From the NCBI GenBank assembly GCA_963786975.1, contig CAWBBE010000005.1:1-64000 (forward strand): a stretch of DNA of 64,000 bases. Reading direction: 5' to 3'. Below are positions 26,366 through 35,262 of the stretch, piece by piece; the stretch's first letter is position 1, and every line of letters starts with the position of its first letter. This DNA is from Palsa-506 sp963786975 (GTDB lineage Bacteria; Actinomycetota; Actinomycetes; Streptosporangiales; Streptosporangiaceae). The notes beneath the pieces are model-generated. The model saw only the letters and a program-made list of their open reading frames with translations, was not told where the DNA came from and searched no databases. The translations under genes were made by a program, and so were the position numbers.

Positions 26366-28042
26366 TCATGGCCTGCTCATTTTCGCTGCGGACATCTGCC
26401 CGGGTTTGGATCCCAGCGCAGCTGGCGGGCTCGGCTGGGTGCCGGGGAGCCGGCGAGGCAGGACGAGGAAGGCAAACACGGCTCCGAGGGCGACGACACC
26501 GGCACAGACCAGCGAGCCCCGGCTGAGGCCGGCGACGAACGCCCGGTCCGCTGCGTCGATGATCACCGCGTGGGTGCTCGCCGGAGCCCGCCCCGCGACC
26601 TGGAGGGCAGCCGCCGGTGACTGCCGTGCGACGGCGAGCGCTGGCGCCGGCAAGCCCGCACCGTGCAGCAGCTGGGCCAGACGCGGGCCGTAGACCGAGG
26701 AGAACACGGCCCCGACCACCGCCACCCCGAAGGTTCCGCCGAGCTCACGGGTGACGTCGTTGACCGCCGAGCCGACCCCCGCCTTGCCCAGCGGGAGCAC
26801 CGCGAGGATGGCACCGGTCGACGGCGCGGTGACCAGGCCGAGTCCGACCGCCATCAACACCATGGAGACCAGGACCGGGCCGAAATACGCGCTGTCATTG
26901 CCGAGGGTCGAGGCGACGAGGAAGCCGGCGCCCATCAGGATCAGGCCAGCCGGGACCACGATCTTGGTGCCCAGGCGGCGGGCGAAAACCGGAGCGGCCG
27001 GCGCGGCCGTACCGACGCCGAGGGCGAAGGGGAGCGTGCGCAGACCGGCCGACAGGGGGCTATAGCCGTGGACGAGCTGGAAGTACTGGGTGATCAAGAA
27101 GATGAAGCCGAACAGGCCGAAGAACGCGACGGTGATCGAGAAGCTGGCGGCGCTGAAGCGGATGTTGCGGAACAAGGTGATGTCGAGCATCGGCTCGCCG
27201 ACCCGGCGCTCCCAGACCGCGAAGACCGCCAGCAGGGCGACGCCCGCGCCGTAGCCGGCCATGGTGACCGGGGCCAGCCAGCCACGGGCCGGCGCCTCGA
27301 TCGTCGTGTAGACGACTGCCGCCACCCCGGTGATCGACAGGACGAAGCCGACCAGATCCAGCCGCGGGGCTGCGGGGTCGCGGCTGGTCGGCACGAGCCA
27401 CGCGCCGAGCGCCAGGGCCAGCACGGCGATGGGGATGGTCGCGAAGAAGACCGAACTCCAGGAGAAGTGCTCGAGCAGCAGGCCGCCGGTGATCGGGCCG
27501 AGCGCCACGCCGAGGCCGGTGATCCCGGTCCACACGCCGACCGCCGCTGCTCTCTCCTTGGCGTCGGTGAAGGTGTTGGTGAGGATGGCCAAAGTTGCCG
27601 GGAAGATCAGGGCCGCGGCCGCGCCCATCAGGCAGCGGGCCACGATCAGCACGTGCGTGCTGCCAGAAAGCCCGGCAAAGGCCGAGAACCCGGCGAAGGC
27701 CACCAGCCCGACCTGCAGGGCGCCCTTACGCCCGTACCGGTCGCCCAGGCTCCCCCCCACCAGCAGCAGCGACGCGAAGACGAGCGAGTAAGCATCGACG
27801 ATCCACTGCAGGTCGCTGGTCGTCGCGTGGAGCTGCCTGCTGATCGAGGGCAGGGCGACGTTGACAATCGTGTTGTCGACGAGCGCGAGGAAAACGCTCA
27901 GGCACAGCACGGCGAGTATCGCCCACCGCCGGGCATGCACCCGGTCAGCGCCGGCTGGCGTTGCCCGTCCTCGCAACCAGGCCCCCGGCCGGCCGCTCCG
28001 GCCAGGGACGACCACAGGGGACGCGTTCAAACCGGACATCAC
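26366..28042 (-). CDS. MFS drug exporter, DHA2 (QacA/EmrB) family, 14 helices
   Basis: 558 residues with about 14 membrane helices. Family motifs: motif C-like region GVWTGITGLGVALGPITGG, motif A LLVGGSLGDRYGRKGALQV between helices 2 and 3, and the helix-1 signature SVFLALVDNTIVNVALP. Such pumps exchange protons for hydrophobic drugs or export products. GTG 28042 or ATG 28039 starts within the stop codon region of the upstream small membrane gene, so the two are translationally coupled. The last ~60 residues are cytoplasmic and Pro-rich. Confidence 0.9.
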   Translation of the reverse strand: MMSGLNASPVVVPGRSGRPGAWLRGRATPAGADRVHARRWAILAVLCLSVFLALVDNTIVNVALPSISRQLHATTSDLQWIVDAYSLVFASLLLVGGSLGDRYGRKGALQVGLVAFAGFSAFAGLSGSTHVLIVARCLMGAAAALIFPATLAILTNTFTDAKERAAAVGVWTGITGLGVALGPITGGLLLEHFSWSSVFFATIPIAVLALALGAWLVPTSRDPAAPRLDLVGFVLSITGVAAVVYTTIEAPARGWLAPVTMAGYGAGVALLAVFAVWERRVGEPMLDITLFRNIRFSAASFSITVAFFGLFGFIFLITQYFQLVHGYSPLSAGLRTLPFALGVGTAAPAAPVFARRLGTKIVVPAGLILMGAGFLVASTLGNDSAYFGPVLVSMVLMAVGLGLVTAPSTGAILAVLPLGKAGVGSAVNDVTRELGGTFGVAVVGAVFSSVYGPRLAQLLHGAGLPAPALAVARQSPAAALQVAGRAPASTHAVIIDAADRAFVAGLSRGSLVCAGVVALGAVFAFLVLPRRLPGTQPSPPAALGSKPGQMSAAKMSRP

Positions 28043-28380
28043 GTGCGCCCTTCAACAAGCCCGTAGGTGAAGTAGATGCGGCTGGCCGTGACGGCGGCAT
28101 ACGGCAGGTCGGCCCGGGAAACGGGGCGGCCGGCCTGGTCGTCATGGGTGACGCGGATCTGCGTTGCGGCGAGGACGCCGAGGGCCGCCCCTGCCGCCAG
28201 CCCGGCGATCTCCAGGAGCAGGCCGCGTCCGGAGGAAGCGGCTCCCTTGAAGAAGAACGGGATGATGATGGCCGCGGCGATGACCGGGCGTAGCAACCGA
28301 TTCGGGGTGATCTTGCGGCGGCCGAGGTCGGCGGCCAGCACCAGGGCCAGGATGACGAGGTTGAGAATCCAGACGCTCAC
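28039..28380 (-). CDS. Small membrane protein, DUF1453-like
   Basis: 113 residues from GTG 28380. Four hydrophobic segments: VSVWILNLVILALVLAADLG, LLRPVIAAAIIIPFFFKGAA, LLLEIAGLAAGAALGVLAA and the C-terminal YAAVTASRIYFTYG. The order matches small actinobacterial DUF1453-type membrane proteins of unknown function. Its stop overlaps the start of the MFS exporter gene, so it is the first gene of that operon. The frame stays open further upstream, but that part is Arg/Pro-rich and antisense to the kinase leader. Confidence 0.7.
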   Translation of the reverse strand: MSVWILNLVILALVLAADLGRRKITPNRLLRPVIAAAIIIPFFFKGAASSGRGLLLEIAGLAAGAALGVLAATQIRVTHDDQAGRPVSRADLPYAAVTASRIYFTYGLVEGRT

Positions 28381-28540
28381 GTCAGCAAGTCTTGGACTGC
28401 ACCGGCCGGCGCGGCTAGTGCGGCGGGCACGAGGTCGGCGTGGTGTTTGCACTGAGGGTGGGTGCAGAGTGCATGCCGGCGCCCGGGAGTGCCCGCTGGC
28501 TGGCTTGCCGGGCAGATCGGAGCGGGTCATAGTGGTGCGC

Positions 28541-30595
28541 ATGACCGGGACCAGCGCAGCCGCCGGGACAGGCGGCAACGCATCCCGCCGGGCGAGCGCG
28601 ATCACCGTCGCGGTCCTGTGCGCCCTGCTGGTCGCGAAGCTGGCTGGCGCCTTCGCCTCGGACCAAGGTGGCCAGGCGCCATTCATCGTGGCGTTATTCG
28701 TCCTGCCGTTGTTGTATGCCGTCCCCGGCACCCGGCCGCTGCTGGGCCGCTACACCTGGCAGTTGCTGGCCGTGCAGGGCGTGCTGACCTTTGTTCCGTT
28801 CGCCCTCTTCGGCGGGCAGTGGGCGCAGGGCGTGGCGGGCCTGCTGGCTGGTCTGGTGCTGCTGACGCTTCCGGGGCGGCTGTCGTGGCCGCTGGCTGGC
28901 TTGCTGCTGGTGGCCGATGTCGCGGTACGGGCGGGCCTCGTCGGCCTGCCCTGGGCGCCCGCCTGGTCGGGAGCCCTGTGGGTGGTCGTCGTTTTCGTGG
29001 ACGACGGCCTGGTTCTTTTCGGGCTGGTCCGGCTGTCCGATCTTGTCGCGGAGCTGCAGTCAGCGCGCGGGCGGTTCGCCGATCTTGCGGTCGCCAGCGA
29101 GCGCCTGCAGGCCGCCGAGCACCTGCAGGCCGCGGTTGGCGAGCGCCTGGCCGGCGTCGCGGCGATGACAGCGGCGGCACAGCAGGCCTGGCCGGGTAAC
29201 CCGGCGGGGGCGCGGGCGCAGACGGAGGCGGCGGGCGTGGCCGCCAGGGACGCGGTCGCGCGGGCCCGGGCGGTGACCGCGGACCGCCGCACGACACCCG
29301 GCCCAGAGCCACTGGCTGCGGCGACCGGAGCGGACATCGCCCCGCGGTTGGCGTGGGCCATCCTGGTCGTGAACTTGTGCGGGTTCGGGTTGGGGACCGC
29401 GAATAACATCTATCTCGCGCACCTTGACCCGGGGGACGCCGCCGCGCTGCTCGCCAGCGTTGCCGCATGCGTGGCACTGCAGCTGTATCACTCCCGGCCC
29501 GCGCTGGAAGGCCGCCCGCCTCGGGCATGGCCGCTGACGCTGGCCGTTCAGACGGTGCTGGTCTACCTTCCCTTTGTTCTGCTCCGAGGCTATGTCATCA
29601 GCCTGGTCGGGTTTGCCGCCGGCTCATTCCTGCTGCTTGTTCCCGGCCGGTGGCGGTGGGCCGGGTACGCGGCAGTGGTGGCCAGCTGGTCAGCGTTATA
29701 TGCCACGGTGCCTCAGACCGGCCAGCCGCCGCAACAAGGATGGGCCGACGTACTGTACGTCACGGCAGTCACCGCGGGAGTCGGCCTGATGGTGTACGGG
29801 CTGTCCTGGCTGGCCGGGACGGCGCGCCAGCTGGAGGCGCTGCGTGGTGAGCTGGCCAGGATGGCGGTGCTGGCCGAACGGCTGCGCGTGGCGCGGGACG
29901 TCCACGACCTGCTCGGCCTGGGCCTGTCCGCGATCGCGCTGAAGGCCGATCTGATCGGGCGGCTGATCGGCCGGGACGACGCCCGGGCAGCAGCCGAGAT
30001 CGCGGAGATGGGGCGGATCTGCGCCCATGCTCGCGCGGACATCCGGCTGGTCACCGAAGCTGGCGGGGATATGCCGCTGGATGCCGAGCTTGCCGCCGCC
30101 CGGGAGATCCTTGCCTCAGCGGGCGTGAACGTCCGCGCCGATATCGGCACCGGGCCGCTGCCGACCGTGGCGGACGCGGTGCTGGCGCCGGTGCTGCGCG
30201 AGGCAGTGACCAACATCCTGCGCCATTCCGCCGCGACCGCCTGCACGATCGAGGCGACGACCGCAGACGGCGCGCTGCGGCTGCATGTCAGCAACGACGG
30301 CGTGCCCGACCAGGCAGCCGCCGGCGACTACGCAGCCTGGCGGGCCGCCGACGGTGGTACCGGCAGCGGCCTGGCTAATCTGACCGCCCGGGTGCGCACT
30401 GCGGGCGGGCGGCTGACCGTCAGCCAGGCCGGCGGCCGGTTCGACCTCAGCGCGGAGATCCCGCTGCCCCGTCCTCCCGGCCCTGGCCCGGCTGCCGAGC
30501 TTGCCCCAGGTCCCCCTCCGGCTGGCACGCCGGGCCGGCCAGCCGCGAGTCGACGACCTGTTCGCCCCGGGCCACCGCCCGCACCGCGCCGATAA
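28541..30595 (+). CDS. DesK-type sensor histidine kinase with an internal duplication and a degenerate first phosphoacceptor module
   Basis: 684 residues from ATG 28541. Residues ~15-170 are a block of membrane helices, then a helical segment ERLQAAEHLQAAVGERLAGV (from 187). Residues ~270-430 are a second membrane block, followed by ERLRVARDVHDLLGLGLSAI with the phosphoacceptor His455 of the HisKA_3 type. The two helices align residue by residue, with Gln196 in place of His455, so the protein is a tandem duplication with one dead copy. The HATPase_c domain (~545-642: LREAVTNILRHS, GSGLANLTARVRTAGG) follows only the second. The Pro-rich tail overlaps the response regulator gene on the other strand. 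Confidence 0.87.
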   Translation: MTGTSAAAGTGGNASRRASAITVAVLCALLVAKLAGAFASDQGGQAPFIVALFVLPLLYAVPGTRPLLGRYTWQLLAVQGVLTFVPFALFGGQWAQGVAGLLAGLVLLTLPGRLSWPLAGLLLVADVAVRAGLVGLPWAPAWSGALWVVVVFVDDGLVLFGLVRLSDLVAELQSARGRFADLAVASERLQAAEHLQAAVGERLAGVAAMTAAAQQAWPGNPAGARAQTEAAGVAARDAVARARAVTADRRTTPGPEPLAAATGADIAPRLAWAILVVNLCGFGLGTANNIYLAHLDPGDAAALLASVAACVALQLYHSRPALEGRPPRAWPLTLAVQTVLVYLPFVLLRGYVISLVGFAAGSFLLLVPGRWRWAGYAAVVASWSALYATVPQTGQPPQQGWADVLYVTAVTAGVGLMVYGLSWLAGTARQLEALRGELARMAVLAERLRVARDVHDLLGLGLSAIALKADLIGRLIGRDDARAAAEIAEMGRICAHARADIRLVTEAGGDMPLDAELAAAREILASAGVNVRADIGTGPLPTVADAVLAPVLREAVTNILRHSAATACTIEATTADGALRLHVSNDGVPDQAAAGDYAAWRAADGGTGSGLANLTARVRTAGGRLTVSQAGGRFDLSAEIPLPRPPGPGPAAELAPGPPPAGTPGRPAASRRPVRPGPPPAPRR

Positions 30596-30926
30596 GCTCG
30601 TTCGCCGGCTTGTCCTTGAGCAGGAACCCGCACGCCCCAGCGCGCATGGCCGCGCCCAGGTGACCGGAGAAGTCCAGCCCGGTCAAGATCAGCACCCGGC
30701 AGCCGGGCAGCCAGACGGCCAGCTCAGCCGCGGCGGTCAGCCCGTCGGTGCCGGGCAAGCCGATGTCCAGCAGCGCCACGTCCGGGCGGTGCTCCAGCGC
30801 GGCGGGCACGATCTGGTCACCGGACGCCACCGCGACGGCCACCTCGATGTCCGACTCCAGGCCCAGCAGCGCAACCAGCGTGTCCCGCGCCACGCGGACG
30901 TCCTCGGCGACCAGGACGCGGATCAC
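30447..30926 (-). CDS. NarL-type response regulator lacking its DNA-binding domain
   Basis: GTG 30926 starts VIRVLVAEDVRVARDTLVAL with the acidic pair; DVALLDIGLPGTDGLTAAAE carries the phosphorylatable Asp, and the switch residue and Lys are in RVLILTGLD and FLLKDKPANELIGAVRAVAR. Where the sister regulator continues with a LuxR-type HTH, this one turns into a 35-residue Gln/Gly-rich tail antisense to the kinase gene and stops. It is therefore a receiver-only protein. Either the HTH was deleted when the kinase gene end was juxtaposed, or it acts as a phosphate sink. Confidence 0.78.
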   Translation of the reverse strand: MIRVLVAEDVRVARDTLVALLGLESDIEVAVAVASGDQIVPAALEHRPDVALLDIGLPGTDGLTAAAELAVWLPGCRVLILTGLDFSGHLGAAMRAGACGFLLKDKPANELIGAVRAVARGEQVVDSRLAGPACQPEGDLGQARQPGQGREDGAAGSPR

Positions 30927-31146
30927 CGGGCGCCCCGCACCGCCCCGCGTCCGGGCCGGGCGCGACGGGCAGGTGACGCCGTATTCTGCATGCCGCCCAT
31001 GTCCCCAGTTTCGGCCGCCGGGCAGCCGTCGCGTAACGTGCACCCGGCACGACACCCGCATGCAGACTGCACCACGCCGGCCATGCAGTCTGCACATGTG
31101 CTGTCCAGAGCCCCTCATGGCCAGCCGACGGCAGCCGCGGCGCCGG

Positions 31147-31752
31147 TCACATCCAGCCGGCCTCCGCGGCGATCCGCACCGCGTCCACCCGGTTGCGCGC
31201 GCCGAGCTTGGTGACCGCCGAGGCCAGGTAGTTACGCACCGTGCCATATGACAGGTGCAGCGCAGCAGCGATCTCGGCCGGCCCGGACCCTGCCGCGAAC
31301 TGCCTCAGCACGTCAGCCTCGCGCAGTGACAGCGGATTCTCGGCAACCTCCAGCGCCCTCAGGGCCAGTTGCGGGTCGATTACCCGCTCGCCTGCGGCGA
31401 CCCGCCGGACCGCATCCACCAGCTCCCCGGACGGCGTGTCTTTAGGCAGGAAGCCCGAGACGTGCGCCGCCAGCGCCCGGCGCAGTTCCCCGGGCCTGCT
31501 CAGCACCGTCAAGATCAGCACGCTGCACTGCGGGCATTGCTCATGCAGCACCGCCGCGGCGGTCAGCCCGTCAGCGCCGGGCAGGTCAATATCCACCACC
31601 GCCACATCCGGGCGGTCCGCCACCACCGCCGGCACGATCGCCTGGCCATCTGCCACCTGGGCGACCACGTCGATGTCGTCTTCCAGATTCAGCACCGCTA
31701 CCAGCGTGTCACGCAGAATCCGCATGTCCTCAGCCACCAGAACGCGGATCAC
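31147..31752 (-). CDS. NarL/LuxR-family response regulator
   Basis: GTG 31752 lies behind GGGAGGGAAT. The receiver domain (residues 1-120) has VLVAEDMRILRD, the phosphorylation site VAVVDIDLPGADGL, the Thr switch SVLILTVLS and Lys in FLPKDTP. The LuxR HTH (~140-200) reads PLSLREADVLRQFAAGSGPA, EIAAALHLSYGTVRNYLASA and KLGARNRVDAVRIA. It is the probable output of the DesK-type kinase at 28541. The divergent MFS exporter operon is a plausible target, but no operator is evident. Confidence 0.9.
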   Translation of the reverse strand: MIRVLVAEDMRILRDTLVAVLNLEDDIDVVAQVADGQAIVPAVVADRPDVAVVDIDLPGADGLTAAAVLHEQCPQCSVLILTVLSRPGELRRALAAHVSGFLPKDTPSGELVDAVRRVAAGERVIDPQLALRALEVAENPLSLREADVLRQFAAGSGPAEIAAALHLSYGTVRNYLASAVTKLGARNRVDAVRIAAEAGWM

Positions 31753-31815
31753 ATTCCCTCCCGAGCCGGGCGGACGGCGCGCAGCCACCGAGTGCAGACC
31801 CTATCGCAGCACCCA

Positions 31816-32052
31816 TCACACGCCCTTAGCACGATGCTCGGGGCAGGGGGCCAAAGCCGCCAGCCCGGCACACTCGATCTCCTCGGCGGTCATGCCTGCC
31901 TGCCCGGCGAGTTCGGCGACGGTGAGACCCAGGGCGTGGCGCTGGTCATAGGCGGCCTTGCCGAAGGCCAGGGCCTCGCGGATGGCGATCCGCTCCGGAT
32001 CCTCGCCCTGCTCCTGCGGACGGATCCAGCGGGTGTGGTAGCCGGTCATCAC
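31816..32052 (-). CDS. Small XRE-type helix-turn-helix protein
   Basis: 78 residues. The core AFGKAAYDQRHALGLTVAEL and AGQAGMTAEEIECAG fits helices 1-4 of a Cro/XRE domain, preceded by an extended basic N-terminus (GYHTRWIRPQEQGEDPERIA). Such short proteins occur as antitoxins or orphan regulators, but no toxin-like gene is adjacent. M2 is an equally good start. Confidence 0.65.
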   Translation of the reverse strand: MMTGYHTRWIRPQEQGEDPERIAIREALAFGKAAYDQRHALGLTVAELAGQAGMTAEEIECAGLAALAPCPEHRAKGV

Positions 32053-32281
32053 ACCTGCCTCTCGCAGGTCTCAACTGCTGGCCCGCGATGGTCGCGCTCG
32101 CACGCCTTCTGCGCGCGGGGTGCGCGCCCAGCTGGTGCCTCGGGTGGGCATAGCACAGCCTCTGCCGCCGCCCGGATCCCACGCGGACGTGAAAGGAGAT
32201 CGAACGCTAACTCGTAGTAACGTCGGCCGCGGGCCCCGTCGCCAAGCGGGGTGTGAGATCTCAGCCAGCGGAGGTGCCCGG

Positions 32282-32746
32282 ATGGCCGAGCTCCCGTCGC
32301 CCCCAGAGGGAATTGTGCTGACCCACTTCATCGTCTCGGACGATGTCGAGCGCTCTCGGCGCTTCTACACCGAAGTACTCGGTGGCAGGGTGGCCTTCCC
32401 CGGGGATCCAGTCAATGTTGCGCTAGCCAACAGCTGGATCGTCATCAATGTCGGCGGAGGCCCGACCGACGACAAGCCGACGGTCATCCTGGAGACGCCA
32501 CGCGATCCCGACCGGGTCAGCAGCTTCCTCAATATCCGGGTTAAAGACATCGAGGCCGTGTACGCCGAATGGAGCGCCCGGGGTGCTCAATTCCTGACGC
32601 CGCCGAAACAGCACCAGTACGAGAAGCGTTGCTACATCCGCGATCCCGACGGTCATCTGATCGAGGTGGGGCAAACCACGGACCCGGAGGGTGACTGGTC
32701 GCCCGCTCACTGGCCGTCGAGTACGCCCGCCGAGGAGTCCGAGTGA
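32282..32746 (+). CDS. VOC-superfamily glyoxalase/bleomycin-resistance-like protein
   Basis: 154 residues from ATG 32282 after GGAGGTGCCCG. Strand-helix GIVLTHFIVSDDVERSRRFY opens the domain; NSWIVINVGGGPTDDKPTVI and the second module SFLNIRVKDIEAVYAEWSAR follow, and it ends with IRDPDGHLIEVGQTT, where the Glu is at the usual metal position. The His in LTHF and the Glu in LIEV suggest a metal-binding member. A truncated TetR gene follows. Confidence 0.86.
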   Translation: MAELPSPPEGIVLTHFIVSDDVERSRRFYTEVLGGRVAFPGDPVNVALANSWIVINVGGGPTDDKPTVILETPRDPDRVSSFLNIRVKDIEAVYAEWSARGAQFLTPPKQHQYEKRCYIRDPDGHLIEVGQTTDPEGDWSPAHWPSSTPAEESE

Positions 32747-33133
32747 ATGCCGGGATTGGCCCATCGCTCGTGCTTCGCGGCGGAACCAGCTGACCAGGGA
32801 CCGGGCCAGGGCCCATCGCGTGCGCATGTGCGCGATACCACCACCACCGACATGCTCGGCAGCGCCGCCGCGCTGGACAGCGCCGTGCCCGCGCTGCCCG
32901 CCCACGACCTGGATATGTTGGCGGGCGTGACCGCCGGGCTCATCGAAAGCTGGCTCACCACCGGGCGGGAACGCCAGCTGGCCCGCTACGAGCTGTCGCT
33001 AGAGGCGACCCGCCGTCCCGAGCTCCGGCAGACCCTGGTGACCAACGGCGCCGCGATCAGGGCCGTGGTCGCTGACCTCTTCGCCGCCGCGGGTGTCCGT
33101 GAACCCCACCAGCGGCAACCCTGGCTGGGGTGA
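32747..33133 (+). pseudogene. C-terminal fragment of a TetR-type regulator
   Basis: Only the ligand-binding half is recognisable: HDLDMLAGVTAGLIESWLTT, GRERQLARYELSLEATRRPE and LRQTLVTNGAAIRAVVADLF, as in TetR C-terminal domains. The N-terminal HTH is missing; the first ~50 residues are random-looking. At the 3' end the sequence runs into a methyltransferase remnant in another frame, so both genes were truncated at this junction. Confidence 0.6.
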
Positions 33134-33139
33134 TCCGCC

Positions 33140-33452
33140 GCTGGAGGACGAGGTGCGGAGGACAGGCGAGGGCTGGGGACTGGTCAGCGACCCCGGCAGC
33201 TTGTTCGGCCCGACGATCGTGCGGTGGTACCCGGCTGTTCAGTGGTTCGACGGGGACGGCTTCGCCGATCTCCTCCGCACCACGTCGCTATGCCGGCGGC
33301 TTGACAGCGACGTCCGCGAGCCCTTGCTAAACGCGATCGCCGAGCGCATCCGCACGCGGATGGGCGACCGGGCAGCACGCCGCTACCTGAGCGTCCTTCG
33401 TATACTCGTAAGATCCGCGCTCAGCCGGGTAGCTGAAGGCCCGCACCGGTGA
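33140..33452 (+). pseudogene. C-terminal fragment of a class I methyltransferase
   Basis: FGPTIVRWYPAVQWFDGDGF, ADLLRTTSLCRRLDSDVREP and LLNAIAERIRTRMGDRAARR match the substrate-recognition end of UbiE-like methyltransferases. The SAM-binding half is absent and the fragment is joined to the TetR fragment at about 33110-33150. An ORF beginning at 33093 covers it, but its N-terminus is foreign. Confidence 0.6.
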
Positions 33453-33634
33453 CCTGACCTGCCAGGTCAGAAACGGGACTCGGCCGGGCGCTCCGGCCAG
33501 CCACCGCCTGCTGGAGCCGCTGCCCGGCATCCGGTTTATGCGCCCGCGGTATGGCCCTCGGCCACGATATCCGCGGCCTGCTCCCCTGCAGTCTCGTGGT
33601 TCAACCCGGACCATGAGTTAGGTTGCAGGACGAC

Positions 33635-34006
33635 ATGACGGAGATAGCTGATCTGCCAGCCGTTGCCGGGGCGGCTGCTGCCGCCCTGGCGGGCTATGCC
33701 GATCTGGACTGGCAGCAGGTGCCAGCTGCCGGCCTGCAGTGGAGTTGCTGGCAGACCGCGTTGCACATGGTTGATTGTCTTTACTTCTACGCGATGCAGG
33801 TCGTCTACGGCCAGCCGGACGGATACCTGTGCACCGAGCTTGCCCTCGACGGCAGCGCCTCGCCGCCGCGGCTGCTGGCCGCGCTGAGCGCGGATGCCGA
33901 GCTGCTGCACCGCATCGCACGGTCCGCTGACCCGGACCTGCGCGCGCATCACAACTATGGTGTCTCGGACGCAGCGGAGTTCGCCGCGATGGGCGTCGTC
34001 CGGCGG
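33635..34006 (+). pseudogene. DinB / maleylpyruvate isomerase-like protein, C-terminal half lost
   Basis: ATG 33635 starts MTEIADLPAVAGAAAAALAG. The helix WSCWQTALHMVDCLYFYAMQ carries the His of the DinB-fold metal site, followed by LLAALSADAELLHRIARSAD and DAAEFAAMGVV. In this family a second His-containing helix should follow, but at ~34006 the sequence switches to DNA shared with the region at 6.05 kb. The ORF runs on to 34285 antisense to the small membrane gene, which is not meaningful. Confidence 0.65.
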
Positions 34007-34037
34007 CGGAATACACCCAATAAGCGGGAGGGCCAGG

Positions 34038-34412
34038 TCAGCGACCTTCGGTGTACTCGCTGCGGTCCAGCTGCACGAGGTTGGCGTAGTCGCTGCCCGC
34101 TGGCTCTGCGACGTCGGTGTACTGGCTGCCGTCCAGCCGCACGACGCGGAAGCTGCCCGCAGAGAGCAGCTTGCGCAGGTGCCGCATCCCGCTCATGCCC
34201 GCGAGCGCGACAGCTCCGGCGGCGGCGAGGACCGAGCCGCCGAACAGCGCGAGCCCGCCGGCGACGTATCCCAGCATCATCATGACCACGGCGGCCAGCA
34301 GGGCCACCGGCACGGCCGCCACCAGCAGCAGCGCGAGCAGCGTTACGGCGATCATGGCCCTGGCCGGCCTGTCCTTCGTCCGCTCCGCGTACCAACCGGT
34401 CATCATGCTCAC
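34038..34412 (-). CDS. Small two-helix membrane protein of unknown function
   Basis: 124 residues: a short cytoplasmic start (MMTGWYAERTKDRPARAMIA), two membrane segments (AVTLLALLLVAAVPVALLAA and VMMMLGYVAGGLALFGGSVL...), then a basic turn MRHLRKLLSAGS and a soluble tail with SQYTDVAEPAGSDYANLVQL. No family recognised. A truncated second copy of its 3' part lies at 6074-6270. The 3' end adjoins the truncated DinB-like gene at a shared repeat boundary. Confidence 0.6.
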   Translation of the reverse strand: MSMMTGWYAERTKDRPARAMIAVTLLALLLVAAVPVALLAAVVMMMLGYVAGGLALFGGSVLAAAGAVALAGMSGMRHLRKLLSAGSFRVVRLDGSQYTDVAEPAGSDYANLVQLDRSEYTEGR

Positions 34413-34535
34413 CTCTCAAGGCCCGGAGCCGTCCAGGGCCCAAGCCTCACGATATGTCGCGTCTAGTATTCTCAACGCGCCTTTCGATCAGAATCATCCC
34501 GCAACCGTCCGGCGCGCTGACCGCGGTGACGCGGC

Positions 34536-35168
34536 CTAGGACGCGAACCCGTTGAACTCGCGGCCGCGCTCTCGCGCCGACCGGGCCAGCGGCCGACCGG
34601 AACGGCTCAGCGCCGCGATCGCGCCCTGGTAGCCGGCCGCCAGGAGCAGCGCCCCGGGCAGCACGCCGCCCATGGTGGCGACCACGGCGCTGGAGGCGCC
34701 CAGGCCCGCGGCGGCCAGCCCGGCCAGGCCGCACACGGCGATGGCCGCGCCGAGCCAGCGGAACAAGGACACCCGCCAGAGCGCGGCCAGGGCGAAGAAA
34801 TGCACCCCGACCACGACCGAGACCCAGGCCACCACGGCGCGGGGCCGGTCGAGCGGGCCGTTCAGCAGGGCGATGCCGGCCGCGATGGCGGCCACCTCGG
34901 CTGCGAACACCAGCCAGTACCAGGGCCCGAAGCCGCCGCGTGCCGCGCCGCGGGCCGGAGCGCCCGGCTCCCGCCTGGCCGCGAGCAGCGCCACCAGCCC
35001 GGCGAACGCCACCCCGCCCGCGATCCTCAGGGCTGCCGCGGCCGGCCCGGCCAGGGCGCCGGCGTTCACCTCCACGTAGATCAGCCCGAACCCGCCGCCG
35101 ATCAGCGAGCCGAGCCGCTGCCCGGGCTCAGTAGCACCCGGGCCAGGGTCTGCCGCCGCATGCTCCAT
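34536..35168 (-). CDS. Polytopic membrane protein, divergent from a TetR gene
   Basis: 210 residues with about six hydrophobic segments (e.g. ALRIAGGVAFAGLVALLAAR, WYWLVFAAEVAAIAAGIALL, AWVSVVVGVHFFALAALWRV, GAAIAVCGLAGLAAAGLGAS). No exporter or transporter signature is seen. ATG 35168 lies 95 bases from the divergent TetR GTG at 35263 across an AT-richer gap, so it is the likely target of that repressor. Confidence 0.72.
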   Translation of the reverse strand: MEHAAADPGPGATEPGQRLGSLIGGGFGLIYVEVNAGALAGPAAAALRIAGGVAFAGLVALLAARREPGAPARGAARGGFGPWYWLVFAAEVAAIAAGIALLNGPLDRPRAVVAWVSVVVGVHFFALAALWRVSLFRWLGAAIAVCGLAGLAAAGLGASSAVVATMGGVLPGALLLAAGYQGAIAALSRSGRPLARSARERGREFNGFAS

Positions 35169-35262
35169 GCGACTTACTATACGCTATTCGTTAGAGTCTA
35201 CTAAGATGAATTTGACGAGCACGATATTGACAAGCCATGAGCCTGGAGCAGGGAGGAGCGCG
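35169..35262. promoter_or_regulatory. Divergent promoter region between membrane gene and TetR gene
   Basis: An AT-rich island in GC-rich DNA, with TTACTATACGC, TATTCG and the imperfect palindrome TTAGAGTCTACTAA. It is the only space available for both promoters and for the TetR operator. The exact operator is not clear from the sequence. Confidence 0.5.

Noticed and set aside
26663..28066. 467-residue plus-strand ORF opposite the MFS exporter
   Set aside because: Highly charged low-complexity translation with many GxxG/RxxQ runs, a typical GC-rich antisense frame.
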